A model generated the notes under the pieces. The model worked only from the letters and a program-made list of their open reading frames with translations, was not told the DNA's origin and searched no databases. Shown piece by piece: positions 63,512 to 64,000 of a stretch of 64,000 bases of DNA. Both the position numbers and the translations under genes were made by a program. This stretch comes from Symbiodinium kawagutii (taxonomy: Eukaryota; Sar; Dinophyceae; Suessiales; Symbiodiniaceae): the NCBI GenBank assembly GCA_009767595.1, contig VSDK01016286.1:84218-148217 (forward strand), read 5' to 3'. Within the stretch, counting starts at the first letter, position 1. Each line of letters begins with the position of its first letter.

Positions 63512-63723
63512 ATCGGTATCAAACAGTGGTCGAGGCTTCAAAATGTGAAGCTTCGAGTTCGCAATCTACATCAGTGAAGCGACCCGTTACGCTTATCGAT
63601 CTGGACAGCCCTGAGAAGCTTGATGAGTCACAAACCCCTGGTCCGCTTTATGAATCGCCATCAAAGGTTCCGGAAGAAATGGCAATCGAAATGAAGGATC
63701 ACCAAACTATTTGCAGCATCTGA
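63507..63723 (+). CDS. probable terminal exon, acidic, with SUMO-interaction-like motif
   Basis: Begins at the family A acceptor: one base, then NHRYQTVVEASKCEASSSQS, TSVKRPVTLIDLDSPEKLDE, SQTPGPLYESPSKVPEEMAI, EMKDHQTICSI and TGA at 63721-63723. VTLIDLDSPE has the hydrophobic core plus acidic tail of a SUMO-interaction motif (inference). Ser/Pro/Glu-rich and probably disordered. The AT-rich 20-bp repeat after the stop fits a 3' end. Confidence 0.55.
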
Positions 63724-63769
63724 GTGATGGGGGTTCTGTATGAGTAGGGTTTTTGAAGAAACTTTTTTA

Positions 63770-63890
63770 TAACTTTTTTAAATTTTATATAGATTTTTTA
63801 AATTTTATATAGATTTTTTAAATTTTATATAGATTTTTTAAATTTTATATAGATATTTTAAATTTTATATAGATTTTTTAAATTTTATAT
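63770..63890 (+). repeat. 20-bp AT tandem repeat (AGATTTTTTAAATTTTATAT)n
   Basis: Six units with an exact 20-bp period (one has AGATATTTTA). Located 47 bp after the putative stop codon, so it may lie in the 3' UTR or just beyond it. Confidence 0.93.
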
Positions 63891-64000
63891 TTTATTGCAA
63901 CCGTGTTTGGTCAGTAGCTTATGTGTTCATTGGTTCTTTGCTATCATGTGTCCAAAGCGTGTCTGTCTGTGTTGTCACCCAGTGTCATTTAACAAGGAAA
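63891..64000. other. window end, nothing seen
   Basis: Low-complexity-free sequence with no open frame or element that I can support. Confidence 0.4.

Overview
This window looks like nuclear DNA of a dinoflagellate, most likely a symbiodiniacean or a close relative. It has no bacterial gene layout: no operons, no Shine-Dalgarno sites and no long open frames outside simple repeats. Instead, short GC-rich coding islands (about 50-190 bp) with AG acceptors and GT donors are scattered through long AT-richer introns. The introns are full of short terminal-inverted-repeat (TIR) elements and tandem repeats. Many islands encode diverged NHL/beta-propeller blades (patterns like YIADSGNHR, YVVDTANHR, FVTTAGDVYIADA), a protein class abundant in dinoflagellates. 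The organism call is inference; no rRNA, tRNA, telomere or spliced-leader gene was recognised.

Layout, mostly + strand. A likely signal-peptide exon lies at 1172-1227. At 2.16-2.59 kb is a purine-only microsatellite. At 4.5-4.84 kb a Glu-rich open frame carries a 51-bp repeat. From 6.27 to 12.1 kb a tandem array shows higher-order structure: two ~2.9-kb blocks of ten ~285-bp monomers. From 14.3 to 33.3 kb there is a run of NHL-like exons. From 34.9 to 57 kb, + strand exons of unrecognised type follow; several join in phase (notably 39742-39878, 41400-41481, 41605-41713 and 42493-42603). At 58.5-58.9 kb a minus-strand open frame lies between two TIR elements. At 61.4-63.72 kb is the 3' part of another + strand gene with acidic, Pro/Glu-rich exons and a probable terminal exon ending at 63723.

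Two TIR families dominate the introns. Family A (~100 bp, ends GTGGTTTCTCAAAATAGGGG and its complement) has about 20 copies. Family B (~100-120 bp, ends TGGCTATGGGTCAA and its complement) has about 16. The ends of family A contain a GT near the left tip and an AG in the right tip. At 63.4 kb, and possibly 62.1 kb, the right tip is used as a splice acceptor in a reading-frame-consistent way, so these elements behave like introners (transposons that become introns).

Exon boundaries were called by eye from reading frame, splice dinucleotides, third-position GC and blade motifs. Several islands are open in more than one frame or on both strands; this is stated in each entry. Whether the NHL exons belong to one very large gene, several genes, or partly decayed copies cannot be settled from this window.
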